A stretch of 21,939 nt of DNA from Bacteroidales bacterium (GTDB taxonomy: Bacteria > Bacteroidota > Bacteroidia > Bacteroidales > P3): NCBI GenBank assembly GCA_900769785.1, contig CAAGHV010000248.1:1-21939 (forward strand). The letters run 5' to 3'. The notes under the pieces are model-generated. The model saw only the letters and a program-made list of their open reading frames with translations, was not told the origin of the DNA and did not search any database. Position numbers and translations under genes: made by a program. This document shows, in pieces, positions 1-7,791 of this stretch. Each line of letters begins with the position of its first letter. The stretch's first letter is position 1.

Positions 1-208
1 CTTTGTTGCGGTAGCTCTCCTTGGGTATGGGCAGTGAGAATATCTCTGCAAGGCAGTCGCGGCTAAATATCTTCAGTATCAGTTCTATCCCTAGGTCGGC
101 CTGTGCTACTGTGTGGCCGCGGCTTTCAAGGAACCCCTTAAGCACGGTGGTGGCAGGGTAGGGGGTGTTTAGCTGTGTGAGCGGGGGAGTGAGCAAAAGA
201 AACTTCAT
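1..208 (-). CDS. B12-binding radical SAM protein, N-terminal fragment
   Basis: The reverse strand reads open from an ATG at 208 to the window edge, giving 69 residues that begin MKFLLLTPPLTQLNTPYPAT and continue with VLKGFLESRGH and a DLGIEL stretch. This start, with hydrophobic beta strand 1, a proline-rich TPPLTQLNTPYP loop and a following helix, is typical of the Rossmann-like cobalamin-binding domain at the N terminus of Bacteroidota B12-binding radical SAM enzymes. The catalytic radical SAM domain with its CxxxCxxC cluster would lie outside the window, so neither the reaction nor the family assignment can be tested here. The gene is divergent from the PorW-like gene and has a candidate -7 box (TAATTTTG) at 298-305, which would give a leader of about 80 nt. 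GC content looks higher than in the neighbours. Confidence 0.6.
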   Translation of the reverse strand, partial: MKFLLLTPPLTQLNTPYPATTVLKGFLESRGHTVAQADLGIELILKIFSRDCLAEIFSLPIPKESYRNK

Positions 209-297
209 GGTTGCTGTATTTTTATGTTTTTGTATATTTTGGAGTATTAAGTTGTTGCGTATTGTTTACAGTGTTTGGACTTGTGCACACCGCATTG

Positions 298-305
298 CAA
301 AATTA
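298..305 (-). promoter_or_regulatory. Candidate -7 box for the radical SAM gene
   Basis: The reverse strand reads TAATTTTG followed by C, a full match to the Bacteroidota -7 consensus TAnnTTTG. No TTTG is found at the expected distance upstream, so this is a half-supported promoter. The rest of the 352-bp spacer 209-560 shows no gene or repeat that I can support. Confidence 0.4.
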
Positions 306-560
306 CACATTTATTCCTGTTTCCGGCCTATCCGAGCCTAAAAACTTTCAGTGTCGGCTTGATATGCGCTTGAAAATAAAGACAACGGACGATGGATTTT
401 TTTGAGCCATGAACTCAGAGCCGGCTGTCGTGGTTTATGTTATCCGGACCAGAGAAGAACTTATTGCTCAAAATATGGGAGCGATAAAAAAACTATCAGA
501 CATTAATACTAAAAACCGTAGTTTGCAGTTATACTATAACACTGAAAAATATAGCGGATT

Positions 561-3281
561 TTGAAAATATCGAACATCAAATATAAGATACTCCTTGGGC
601 TGTTGCCACTGATGGTATTGGCAGGCTGCTCCACCCGGAAAGCCAAGTTGATGAACAAGCTATACCACAATACCACTACCCACTACAATGTGTGGTGGAA
701 CGGCAACGAAAGCCTCAAAGAAGCTCGTAAACAGCTGGAACTTAAAACAGTTGACGACTATACCCGTATATTGCCCATCTACAAGCTAGGCACCAAAGAA
801 GACGCCATAAGCGTATATCCACAACTGGACCGTACGCTGGAAAAAGGTGCCATGGGAGTGCAAAAACACAGCATATTTATCAACGGCAAAGAGCATGTGG
901 AATACGTCAAGAAATCGTACCTGATGATGGCCTATGCCCATTTTTATAAGCAAGACTATCAGGCCGCCATCGTCAACTGCCGATACGTAATGTCGCAATA
1001 TCCCGGTACCGACATTGCCGACGAAGCCAAGATACTATATGCCCGCACCCTTACCCACGATAAGCAATATGCCGAAGCCGAAATGGTGCTGGACCAAGTA
1101 GATGCCGCCATAAACTCGGGCAAAATATCGGGCGATATGGCCGATTTGCTTTATCCCGCAATGGTAGAATGCATGCTGCCACAAGAAAAATACAAAAAAG
1201 CAGTGGATTTCCTGCGTTTGAGTATCGACAATACCTCCAACCGTAAATTCAAAGCCCGTCAGTATTTCATTATGGCCCAGATATATCACAAGCTGGACAA
1301 GAAAGCCACAGCCACCAAATATTACAAAAAAGCACTCTCCATGAGTCCCGAATACGTGATGGAGTTCAACGCAAGGATGAACATAGCCTCGTGCTACGAC
1401 ATATCGAAGGGCGACTATAGGGATATAGAAAAGTTTTTGGATAAAATGCTCGACGACAAGAAAAACCTCGAGTATATAGACCAAATATATTATGCCAAAG
1501 GCGAAATGTACCTAGGTGCCAAAAACGCAGGCAAGGCTTGTGACAACTTCCGAAAATCAATAGAAGTAAGCACCACCAACAAATCGCAAAAAATAAAATC
1601 GTCGCTCAAGCTAGCCGATGTACTATATGATATATATCAAAACTACGACGAAGCACAGAAATATTATGACACCGCCATGGTGCTGATGCCCAAGGATTAT
1701 CCCGCTTACGACGCCATCAAAGAACGTCATTACCTGCTAACCTCGCTGGTGGAAAACACCAGGGTAATAGCCCTCAACGACAGCCTGTTTATGCTTGCCG
1801 ATATGCCACCATCAGACCGTGAAAAATATATAGAAAAACTTATCGAGAAACAAAAAGAGGCCGACGCCAAAAAGCGTGAGGCCGAAATAGAAGCCGCAAT
1901 ACGTAAAGAAACTCAAACATCACAGAAAAACACCCTCAAAGGCGACTGGTATTTCTACAACGAATCGACAGTACAAAAAGGCAAAGAAAGCTTTATGCGA
2001 ATGTGGGGAACACGCCAGCTGGAAGACTACTGGTTTTTAAGTAGCAAGCCCGGTATGTCGTTGGGTATGAGTACTGACGACCTATTTGCCGACTCCGATA
2101 CCGAAGAAACAAAAGATACCACTGCCACCACCACCGAAACAAAGGTGGACCCCAATAAGGCTAACGACAAATACAGTATAGAATACTACCTCAAAGACCT
2201 GCCCAAAACCCAAGCCCGCCGCGATAGTATGCACGACGATATAGCCCGTTGCCTACTCAACGCAGGCTTTATATACGATGCAGGTATTGAAAATCAAGAA
2301 AAAGCACTCGAATGTTTCCTGCGATTGGTAGAAGATTATCAAGGCAGCGACTATGTGTTGCCGGCTTTCTATCAGCTATATAAAATATATGACAAACAGG
2401 GAAACACACCAAGTGCCAACTACTATAAGAATATGATTATGCGAGGTTTCCCCGATAGCGACTACGCCAACCTTATACGCGACGAAGATTATTACCTCGA
2501 GATAGCCAAGCGAAACAAAATGGCCGAAACCGAATACGAAGAAATATTTCAGCTCTTTGCCGAAGGATATTACCGGCAGGTAATAAACCGAGCATCGTCG
2601 GCAGTACAAATATATACCAAAGAATATACACTTATACCCAAGTATAAGTATTGGAACGCCATAGCACTGGCCAAACTAGGCAAAACATCGGAGGCCATAA
2701 CAATGCTGGAAGGAATAGAAAAAAACCATTCGCAAAGCGAGATTGTACCCCTGGTACACAAGCAGATAGAACTGCTGCGTAAAGGTTTCAAACCCGAAAA
2801 AGAAGACGAAAAAATAGAAGATAAAACTACCGCCAAAAAGGTAAATGCCGACAATACAACCGGCAATATAAAGAAGCAAACCACCGAGCTGCCACCCGAA
2901 AGTCAGCTATATCGTTACCGCGAAAACCTACAGCACTACGTGATATTTGTACTTGACGACTCTAAAATACGAGCCACCGAAATGCAATACGCAGTAGCCG
3001 ACTTCAATGTCGCATACTATTCGGCAAAAGCTTTGAAAGCCAACGTAATGATGTTTACCAACGACCAGCAGCTCATTACAGTGCATAGATTTGACAATGC
3101 AACCGAAGCCATGGACTATTGGAACTACATCAATACCAAGGCCGACGCTCTGAAAAAGTTCGACAAGAAACACTACACTTCATTCGCAATATCGGTACAA
3201 AACTACCAAACTTTCTACAACAAAAAGAACATAGAAGCTTATCGAAAATTCTTTGAAAAGTACTATCTGAAAACCGAATAA
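561..3281 (+). CDS. porW: PorW/SprE-like TPR lipoprotein
   Basis: This is a 906-residue lipoprotein. The signal peptide MKISNIKYKILLGLLPLMVLAGC ends in lipobox LAGC (Cys23), which predicts anchoring in a membrane on the periplasmic side. Residues about 25-60 hold the family's N-terminal LYHNTTTHYNVWWNGNESL motif. Several TPR-like helical pairs follow (roughly 110-400 and 570-780), then a charged KEADAKKREAEIEAA helix near 430-450. The C-terminal domain (about 790-900) has the family pattern ending in SFAISVQNYQTFYNKKNIEAYRKFFEKYY. SprE of Flavobacterium and PorW of Porphyromonas are type IX secretion/gliding components, but homologues also occur in Bacteroidales without that system, so T9SS is not proven here. 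The start must be TTG at 561, because an in-frame TAG lies at 552-554 and the next Met (residue 18) would destroy the signal peptide. Bactofilin follows 142 bp downstream from its own promoter, the usual neighbour in this phylum. Confidence 0.75.
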   Translation: MKISNIKYKILLGLLPLMVLAGCSTRKAKLMNKLYHNTTTHYNVWWNGNESLKEARKQLELKTVDDYTRILPIYKLGTKEDAISVYPQLDRTLEKGAMGVQKHSIFINGKEHVEYVKKSYLMMAYAHFYKQDYQAAIVNCRYVMSQYPGTDIADEAKILYARTLTHDKQYAEAEMVLDQVDAAINSGKISGDMADLLYPAMVECMLPQEKYKKAVDFLRLSIDNTSNRKFKARQYFIMAQIYHKLDKKATATKYYKKALSMSPEYVMEFNARMNIASCYDISKGDYRDIEKFLDKMLDDKKNLEYIDQIYYAKGEMYLGAKNAGKACDNFRKSIEVSTTNKSQKIKSSLKLADVLYDIYQNYDEAQKYYDTAMVLMPKDYPAYDAIKERHYLLTSLVENTRVIALNDSLFMLADMPPSDREKYIEKLIEKQKEADAKKREAEIEAAIRKETQTSQKNTLKGDWYFYNESTVQKGKESFMRMWGTRQLEDYWFLSSKPGMSLGMSTDDLFADSDTEETKDTTATTTETKVDPNKANDKYSIEYYLKDLPKTQARRDSMHDDIARCLLNAGFIYDAGIENQEKALECFLRLVEDYQGSDYVLPAFYQLYKIYDKQGNTPSANYYKNMIMRGFPDSDYANLIRDEDYYLEIAKRNKMAETEYEEIFQLFAEGYYRQVINRASSAVQIYTKEYTLIPKYKYWNAIALAKLGKTSEAITMLEGIEKNHSQSEIVPLVHKQIELLRKGFKPEKEDEKIEDKTTAKKVNADNTTGNIKKQTTELPPESQLYRYRENLQHYVIFVLDDSKIRATEMQYAVADFNVAYYSAKALKANVMMFTNDQQLITVHRFDNATEAMDYWNYINTKADALKKFDKKHYTSFAISVQNYQTFYNKKNIEAYRKFFEKYYLKTE

Positions 3282-3335
3282 TGCCCCGTTGCTGGCAATG
3301 TAGGCTACTTGAAACTAGTGTATTACATAATGTTT

Positions 3336-3366
3336 TTTGTTGAATGAGAAAAAACACGTAAATTTG
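3336..3366 (+). promoter_or_regulatory. Promoter of bactofilin (TTTG-N19-TAAATTTG)
   Basis: TTTG at 3336-3339 and TAAATTTG at 3359-3366 are separated by exactly 19 bp, a full match to the Bacteroidota sigma-ABfr promoter. The predicted start near 3370 gives a leader of about 50 nt. Bactofilin and the genes after it can therefore be transcribed independently of the PorW-like gene. Confidence 0.75.
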
Positions 3367-3423
3367 TACTCTCAAAACATAGATAATAATAACTATATAT
3401 ACACCAAATAAGTTTACATAATT

Positions 3424-3780
3424 ATGGCAAAGACAGTAGAAATAGATAACAACTCCATAAATACCATAACAGCGGGTACCGTTATCAGAGGCAACATTAC
3501 CACCCCCGGCGATTTTCGCATGGACGGAATGTTAGAAGGCAACATAGCCATCAACGGAAAGTTGGTAGTAGGTGAACATGGAAAAATAATTGGCGACATT
3601 GTATGCCAAAATGCAAATGTAATAGGCGTAGTAGAAGGAAATATAAAAGTGAAAGAACTTTTATCGTTGTTCTCCTCAGCAATAGTTAAAGGCGATATTG
3701 TGGTAAACAAATTATCGATAGAGCCCGGTGCAAGTTTCACAGGTTCGTGCAAGATGTTCGACGAAGTTAACAACGAATAA
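3424..3780 (+). CDS. Bactofilin (polymer-forming cytoskeletal protein)
   Basis: A 118-residue protein made almost entirely of the bactofilin (DUF583) right-handed beta-helix, with repeated G-x-I turns such as GTVIRGNITTPGDFRMDG, EGNIAINGKLVVG and KIIGDIVCQNANVIG from about residue 15 to 108. It has short unstructured ends, a normal length for the family and no signal peptide or membrane segment. Bactofilins assemble without nucleotide into filaments at the inner face of the cytoplasmic membrane, where they scaffold cell-wall synthesis and envelope machines. In Bacteroidota the gene commonly lies between the SprE/PorW-type gene and AtpZ/AtpI, exactly as here. The ATG at 3424 follows a clear promoter at 3336-3366. 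The antisense frame is also open here (3414-3785) but only mirrors the repeats. Confidence 0.9.
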   Translation: MAKTVEIDNNSINTITAGTVIRGNITTPGDFRMDGMLEGNIAINGKLVVGEHGKIIGDIVCQNANVIGVVEGNIKVKELLSLFSSAIVKGDIVVNKLSIEPGASFTGSCKMFDEVNNE

Positions 3781-3863
3781 TCCAAACGGTTATAAAAAAA
3801 CGTTACAGCCCTTGAGAGTGTATGCCCAAAAGGGTAGGGGAAACCTATATATAAGCACCTTCA

Positions 3864-4094
3864 ATGAAAGATGGCAAACGTTTGAAAAAGAAAAAAACAA
3901 CGCTTGGTGCTGCGGCTACCTATATGTCGTTGGGTATAGAGATGGCAGCCACAGTGCTGATAAGCGTGTGGGCCGGAATAACGTTGGATAGATGTGTGTG
4001 CTGGCCCATACCGTTATTTACCTTGTTGCTGGCATTTGTAGGAATGATTTCAGCCATATTGATTCTTTTGAAAATACTCAAAAACAAAAACTGA
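3864..4094 (+). CDS. AtpZ/AtpI-like small membrane protein
   Basis: A 76-residue protein with a very basic N terminus (MKDGKRLKKKKTTLG) and two hydrophobic helices, about residues 15-42 (ending AGITLD) and 47-72. This is the layout of the AtpZ family ('ATPase gene 1', F0F1-ATPase accessory subunit). AtpZ with AtpI has been linked to Mg2+/Ca2+ uptake and c-ring assembly for F-type ATP synthase in the inner membrane. In related genomes it usually leads into atpI and atpB; here no ATP synthase gene follows. The stop overlaps the ATG of the kinase gene (TGATG at 4092-4096), so the two are translationally coupled. An alternative frame (3728-3991) overlaps its start but lacks any family resemblance. 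Family call moderately sure; function at this locus unknown. Confidence 0.7.
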   Translation: MKDGKRLKKKKTTLGAAATYMSLGIEMAATVLISVWAGITLDRCVCWPIPLFTLLLAFVGMISAILILLKILKNKN

Positions 4095-5509
4095 TGCAGA
4101 TATTGTTTGAAAAATGGGCAGGTGAGCCATGCACCGAAGTTCAGCCACTTGCAGCTCATGGTTCCAATAGAAAATACTATCGGTTGAAGGGAAAAACCAA
4201 GCATTGTATGGCAGCTGTAAATGCCGATGTGAGGGAGAATGAAGCATTTTTTTATTATTCCGAATACTTCATACAGAGAGGAATAAACGTGCCCCGAATA
4301 TATGCCATAAATAGTAGTAGAACAATGTATTTGTTGGAAGACCTCGGCAACACAACACTCTATGACCTATTGCAACAAAAAAAGAAATGTGCCTCCAACC
4401 CATTTGATGGCGAAATGTTGGAATTATACAAGCAGGTAATAGATAATCTGATACTTATACAAACCAAGGGCGCCGATGCCAATTTCGATATCTCCTACCC
4501 ACGTGCTTCGTTCGACACCACGTCGATAAAGTGGGATTTGAACTACTTCAAATACCATTTTCTTAAACTGGCCTATATCCCTTTCGATGAACAACTGTTG
4601 GAAAACGACTTCGAGAAATTTACACAATATATCAATTCCTTGGGACAGACAGCCTTTATGTACCGCGATTTTCAGTCGAGAAACATAATGGTAGTAGGTA
4701 ATGAATTGTATTTTATAGACTATCAGGGCGGTCGTCGTGGACCTATGCATTATGACTTGGCCTCGCTGCTATATGACGCCAAAGCCGAGATGCCCAACGA
4801 TGTAAGACAGCAACTATTGGAATATTATATCGTTGGATTGCAACGCTATACACAGGTAGATAAAGCCACGTTCGAGCAAGAGTTTTATGCCTTTGTGCTA
4901 CTGCGAATAATGCAGGCCATGGGAGCATACGGTTACAGAGGTTTGTACGAAGGCAAGGAGCATTTTGTACGTAGTATAGAGCCGGCATTGGATAATATGA
5001 AGTGGGTGATAGAAAATAAAACACTGCCAATAGCATTGCCACACCTAGCCGAGGTATGGCAAAGGATAGTAAAATCGGACTACCTGAAAAGTGCAGTAGC
5101 AGAATGTGATAAACGTAATATGCTAACGGTGACTATCAATAGTTTTTCGTTCAAGCGTGGATACCCAATGGATTTGACCGGCAATGGCGGAGGCTTTGTA
5201 TTCGACTGTAGAGCTTTGCCAAACCCGGGGCGATATCCACAGTATAAGCATATTACCGGCAAAGACCCGGAGGTGATAGAATTTTTCAAAGACAATGCCG
5301 AAGTAGAAACTTTCCTGAAGTCGGTGTGTGATATAGTAGCCTCATCGGTAGAGAGATACACCCAACGAGGTTTCACAGCACTGCAAGTCAATTTCGGTTG
5401 CACCGGAGGGCAGCACCGCTCCGTATATTGTGCCGAAAGGTTGGCACAGTATATCACTCAACACCACGAGTGCAACATAGTATTACATCATTTGGAACAA
5501 GAAAAATAA
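4094..5509 (+). CDS. AmgK-like sugar kinase fused to RapZ C-terminal domain
   Basis: A 471-residue two-domain protein. Residues 1-330 form an APH/AmgK-type kinase: AAHGSNRKYYRLK (nucleotide-loop region), catalytic loop YRDFQSRNIM with Asp192 and Asn197, metal-binding Asp209 in FIDYQ, then RRGPMHYDLASLLYD, close to the AmgK signature. AmgK phosphorylates N-acetylmuramate/GlcNAc at C1 in peptidoglycan recycling. Residues 343-471 match the RapZ C-terminal domain: FSFKRGYP, VFDCRALPNPGRY, TGKDPEV and the hallmark GCTGGQHRSV (435-444). In Escherichia coli that domain senses GlcN6P and binds GlmZ/GlmY RNA. The N-terminal P-loop half of RapZ is absent. The ATG at 4094 overlaps the AtpZ-like stop; an in-frame extension to 3992 would lie inside that gene and is rejected. 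A MurU-type nucleotidyltransferase, the usual AmgK partner, is not adjacent. Substrate is inferred. Confidence 0.8.
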   Translation: MQILFEKWAGEPCTEVQPLAAHGSNRKYYRLKGKTKHCMAAVNADVRENEAFFYYSEYFIQRGINVPRIYAINSSRTMYLLEDLGNTTLYDLLQQKKKCASNPFDGEMLELYKQVIDNLILIQTKGADANFDISYPRASFDTTSIKWDLNYFKYHFLKLAYIPFDEQLLENDFEKFTQYINSLGQTAFMYRDFQSRNIMVVGNELYFIDYQGGRRGPMHYDLASLLYDAKAEMPNDVRQQLLEYYIVGLQRYTQVDKATFEQEFYAFVLLRIMQAMGAYGYRGLYEGKEHFVRSIEPALDNMKWVIENKTLPIALPHLAEVWQRIVKSDYLKSAVAECDKRNMLTVTINSFSFKRGYPMDLTGNGGGFVFDCRALPNPGRYPQYKHITGKDPEVIEFFKDNAEVETFLKSVCDIVASSVERYTQRGFTALQVNFGCTGGQHRSVYCAERLAQYITQHHECNIVLHHLEQEK

Positions 5510-5589
5510 ACTTCCATATACTAAAATACAATATATTTTGTTATAACAAGAAAATACATTAATGTTTAAATCATAAAATACAAAAAGAG

Positions 5590-6195
5590 ATGAAAAAACT
5601 ATCAGGAGGATTGATTGCACTTATAGTAGTAGGTGCCATTGTGATTTTCACCGTTTTATGGGGTGTTCGTACTAACAATAAAATGGTTACAGCCGAAGAG
5701 GGCGTAAGCGGTGCATGGGCACAGGTAGAAAATGTTTACCAACGCCGTATGGATCTTATACCCAACTTGGTAAATACAGTAAAAGGTGCTGCCGATTTCG
5801 AACGCGGTACATTGGAAGCCGTTATTGATGCACGCTCCAAAGCAACATCGGTGCAAGTAAATGCCGACAACCTTTCGGAAGCCAATATAGCCGCATTCCA
5901 AAAGGCACAAGACGGATTGACTAATGCTTTGAGCCGTTTGATGGTAACAGTAGAGCGCTATCCCGAACTTAAAGCAACACAGAATTTCCGCGATTTACAA
6001 GCTCAATTAGAAGGAACCGAAAACCGTATAGCTGTGGAACGTAACAAGTTTAATGAAGTGGTAAAGGCATACAACACCATGATACGTAAGTTCCCCAACA
6101 GCATAATAGCCGGTATTGGAGGCTTTGAAAAGAAAGGATATTTTCAGGCTACAGAAGGCGCCGACAAAGCACCCGAAGTAAACTTTGAGTTTTAA
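5590..6195 (+). CDS. lemA: LemA family protein
   Basis: A 201-residue protein with an N-terminal transmembrane segment (about residues 7-25, GLIALIVVGAIVIFTVLWGV) and a LemA helical-bundle domain. It shows the family pattern EEGVSGAWAQVENVYQRRMDLIPNLVNTVKG at residues 38-67, followed by ERGTLEAVIDARS and FRDLQAQLEGTENRIAVERNKFNE. Length is normal. LemA proteins are inner-membrane proteins with the helical domain on the outer face; their biochemical role is not established. They are very often encoded beside TPM-domain proteins, as here (two follow). The gene starts after an 80-bp AT-rich spacer with no exact promoter match (the closest is TATATTTTG at 5532-5540). A strong hairpin with a T-rich tail ends the gene at 6208-6263, so transcription into the TPM genes is probably reduced. 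Confidence 0.92.
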   Translation: MKKLSGGLIALIVVGAIVIFTVLWGVRTNNKMVTAEEGVSGAWAQVENVYQRRMDLIPNLVNTVKGAADFERGTLEAVIDARSKATSVQVNADNLSEANIAAFQKAQDGLTNALSRLMVTVERYPELKATQNFRDLQAQLEGTENRIAVERNKFNEVVKAYNTMIRKFPNSIIAGIGGFEKKGYFQATEGADKAPEVNFEF

Positions 6196-6207
6196 TATAC
6201 CTGGCAG

Positions 6208-6263
6208 ATAAGGCTGTATAACCACAATACGTGGTATATAGCCTTATTCTTTCTTTTTTTTTG
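6208..6263 (+). terminator. Intrinsic terminator or attenuator after lemA
   Basis: ATAAGGCTGTATAACCAC pairs with GTGGTATATAGCCTTAT around an AATAC loop, giving a stem of about 17 bp with one G-U pair and one bulged A. It is followed by a T-rich run to 6263. It lies between lemA and a TPM gene in the same orientation, with no clear promoter after it, so it may be leaky. Confidence 0.75.
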
Positions 6264-6283
6264 ATACAAATCAAACAATATAT

Positions 6284-6718
6284 ATGAAGAATTATTTTTC
6301 AGAAGCTGATAAAACAAAAATCATATCAGCAATACAAGCTGCAGAGCAGAAAACCTCGGGCGAGATACGTGTGCATATCGACAAAACATGTAATGAAGAT
6401 GTGTTGGACCGTGCCACTTGGTGGTTCAAAAAACTAAATATGCACAAAACAGCCGAACGAAACGGAGTGCTGATATACATTGCCATGGAATCCAAAAAGT
6501 TTGCAATAATAGGAGACTCGGGTATCAATGGTGTAGTGCCAAAAGATTTTTGGGAAGAGGTTAAGAATGAAATGCTATCCTTTTTTAAAAAGAATGACTT
6601 TCTAAACGGTATAGCCCATGGCGTTTCGCGCGTGGGCGATTATTTGAAACAGTATTTCCCTTATAAGAAAGACGATGTGAATGAACTGCCCGACGATATA
6701 AGTTTTGGAGCCAAATAA
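6284..6718 (+). CDS. TPM domain protein, soluble
   Basis: A 144-residue protein consisting of one TPM domain and a short charged tail. The N terminus (FSEADKTKIISAIQAAEQKTSGEIRVHID) and the core (RNGVLIYIAMESKKFAIIGDSGIN, then FWEEVKNEMLSFFKKNDFLNGI) fit the short TPM proteins found after lemA in Bacteroidota. The family is named after TLP18.3, Psb32 and MOLO-1. Phosphatase activity has been reported for a plant member, but the bacterial role is not settled. No signal peptide or transmembrane helix is present, so it probably sits in the cytoplasm or is held by partners. It lies 88 bp after lemA, beyond the hairpin, and ends 20 bp before the larger TPM gene, so these two are probably cotranscribed. 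Confidence 0.85.
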   Translation: MKNYFSEADKTKIISAIQAAEQKTSGEIRVHIDKTCNEDVLDRATWWFKKLNMHKTAERNGVLIYIAMESKKFAIIGDSGINGVVPKDFWEEVKNEMLSFFKKNDFLNGIAHGVSRVGDYLKQYFPYKKDDVNELPDDISFGAK

Positions 6719-6738
6719 TTAAAGAATACAAGTTGCAT

Positions 6739-7497
6739 ATGAAAAAAACATTACTATCGATAGCCGTTTTATTTATCTGTGCCTACGCATGGGCCGGTAT
6801 TCCACAGAAAACCAATCGCCTAGTCAACGACTATGCAGGATTGTTTACAGCCGAGCAACGTAGTTATTTGGAATATAACTTAGTAGCTTTCAACGACTCT
6901 ACATCTAATCAAATACTTATAATCACCACCCCATCGCTCGATGGTTATGATATAAGCAATTACGCTTTTGAGATAGGCGAAAAATGGGGCGTAGGCAGGG
7001 CCGAACACGACAATGGCTTGGTGATAGTGATAAAACCCAAAAATCAGACACCCGGTCAAGCATTTATAGCCACCGGCTATGGATTGGAAGGAGCTTTGCC
7101 CGACGCTGTGTGTAAAGAAATTGTGGATTTGGAAATGATACCACATTTCAAGAAAAACGATTACTACGGCGGAGTGGTAGCAGCACTTAATATAATAATG
7201 CCCGTAGCAGCAGGCGAATACAGCTATCAAGAAGCCATAGACGATACCGGAGGAGTTATAGCTTTGGTTATAACGTTGCTAGTGGTGGCAGTATTTGTGG
7301 TATTGGCCTTTGGTGGCAACAGCTCGAAAGGCAACAATTTTGGCGGCAGTGGCGGTATAGACCCCCTTACTGCAATATGGTTGGGAAGTATGGCAGGCCG
7401 AAACCATGGAGGCAGCTTCGGCAATTTCTCCGGTGGCGGATTCGGAGGCTTTGGCGGAGGCAGCTTTGGCGGAGGTGGCGCAGGTGGAAGCTGGTAA
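6739..7497 (+). CDS. YgcG-type TPM domain protein with glycine-rich tail
   Basis: A 252-residue envelope protein. Residues 1-19 are a Sec signal peptide (MKKTLLSIAVLFICAYAWA). Residues about 25-155 are a TPM domain (LVNDYAGLFTAEQRSYLE, ILIITTPSLDGYDI, WGVGRAEHDNGLVIVI, ATGYGLEGALPD). Residues 172-191 form one transmembrane helix. The rest is a low-complexity Gly/Ser/Phe tail ending GGGGAGGSW. This is the YgcG architecture: periplasmic TPM domain, one membrane anchor, cytoplasmic Gly-rich tail. An upstream in-frame TTG at 6733 exists, but the ATG at 6739 gives the cleaner signal peptide. It follows the soluble TPM gene by 20 bp. The antisense proline-rich reading frame over the tail is an artefact of the glycine codons. 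Function of the family is unknown. Confidence 0.88.
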   Translation: MKKTLLSIAVLFICAYAWAGIPQKTNRLVNDYAGLFTAEQRSYLEYNLVAFNDSTSNQILIITTPSLDGYDISNYAFEIGEKWGVGRAEHDNGLVIVIKPKNQTPGQAFIATGYGLEGALPDAVCKEIVDLEMIPHFKKNDYYGGVVAALNIIMPVAAGEYSYQEAIDDTGGVIALVITLLVVAVFVVLAFGGNSSKGNNFGGSGGIDPLTAIWLGSMAGRNHGGSFGNFSGGGFGGFGGGSFGGGGAGGSW

Positions 7498-7520
7498 AAC
7501 AAGCAGGCTGATGAAATTTA

Positions 7521-7552
7521 CATCACGGGGTAAATATATCTACATCACCTGC
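7521..7552 (+). repeat. 32-bp palindromic repeat, copy A1
   Basis: Matches copy A2 (7565-7596) at 25 of 32 positions by eye. The core GGTAAATATATCTACATCAC is identical, and the differences lie in the two ends. It is surrounded by a wider inverted pair, GCAGG/CCTGC and GCTGATG/CATCAGC. Confidence 0.75.
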
Positions 7553-7564
7553 CAGTAGCATCAG

Positions 7565-7596
7565 CATCGTGAGGTAAATATATCTACATCACGATG
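7565..7596 (+). repeat. 32-bp palindromic repeat, copy A2
   Basis: Near-perfect palindrome: arms CATCGTGAGGTA and TACATCACGATG pair with one mismatch around an 8-nt AT centre. It is the best-formed member of a five-copy family in this window. The spacer 7498-7791 holds copies A1 and A2 and the promoter at 7734, and no gene. Confidence 0.8.
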
Positions 7597-7733
7597 TATG
7601 TTTGAGATTATATAATATGGCAAATATACGGTATATAATCAGCCCCATCATATCCTACCATTAAACAGTAGATGACAGAGTATAAAAATATCATACAATA
7701 ATGTAGAGCCATCCAAGGGGTGGATAAAAGAAT

Positions 7734-7764
7734 TTTGATAATTCCATTTTTTTTCGTAACTTTG
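7734..7764 (+). promoter_or_regulatory. Promoter of the GT5-like operon (TTTG-N19-TAACTTTG)
   Basis: TTTG at 7734-7737 and TAACTTTG (then C) at 7757-7764 have exactly 19 bp between them. The predicted start near 7768 gives a leader of about 24 nt before the ATG at 7792. It also decides the gene start, because a longer GTG-initiated reading frame (7720) would begin upstream of the promoter. Confidence 0.8.
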
Positions 7765-7791
7765 CACTTTCAAAAAAGCAATAATAATATA

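Noticed and set aside
211..405. 64-residue open frame after the radical SAM start
   Set aside because: Cys/Phe/Leu-rich low-complexity product, no family pattern, and it overlaps the likely promoter of the minus-strand gene.
3414..3785. 123-residue antisense frame over bactofilin
   Set aside because: Mirrors the bactofilin repeats; no independent start signal or resemblance.
3728..3991. 87-residue plus-strand frame over bactofilin end and AtpZ start
   Set aside because: Out of frame with two recognisable genes; arginine- and tyrosine-rich random product.
3992..4093. Upstream extension of the kinase gene
   Set aside because: It lies inside the AtpZ-like gene in another frame; the TGATG overlap at 4092-4096 and the family N terminus support 4094.
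7227..7502. Proline-rich antisense frame over the YgcG tail
   Set aside because: Arises from GGC/GGA glycine codons read in reverse; not a gene.
7720..7791. GTG start extending the GT5-like gene by 24 residues
   Set aside because: The promoter at 7734-7764 lies inside this extension, and family members start at MAKG/ILYI.
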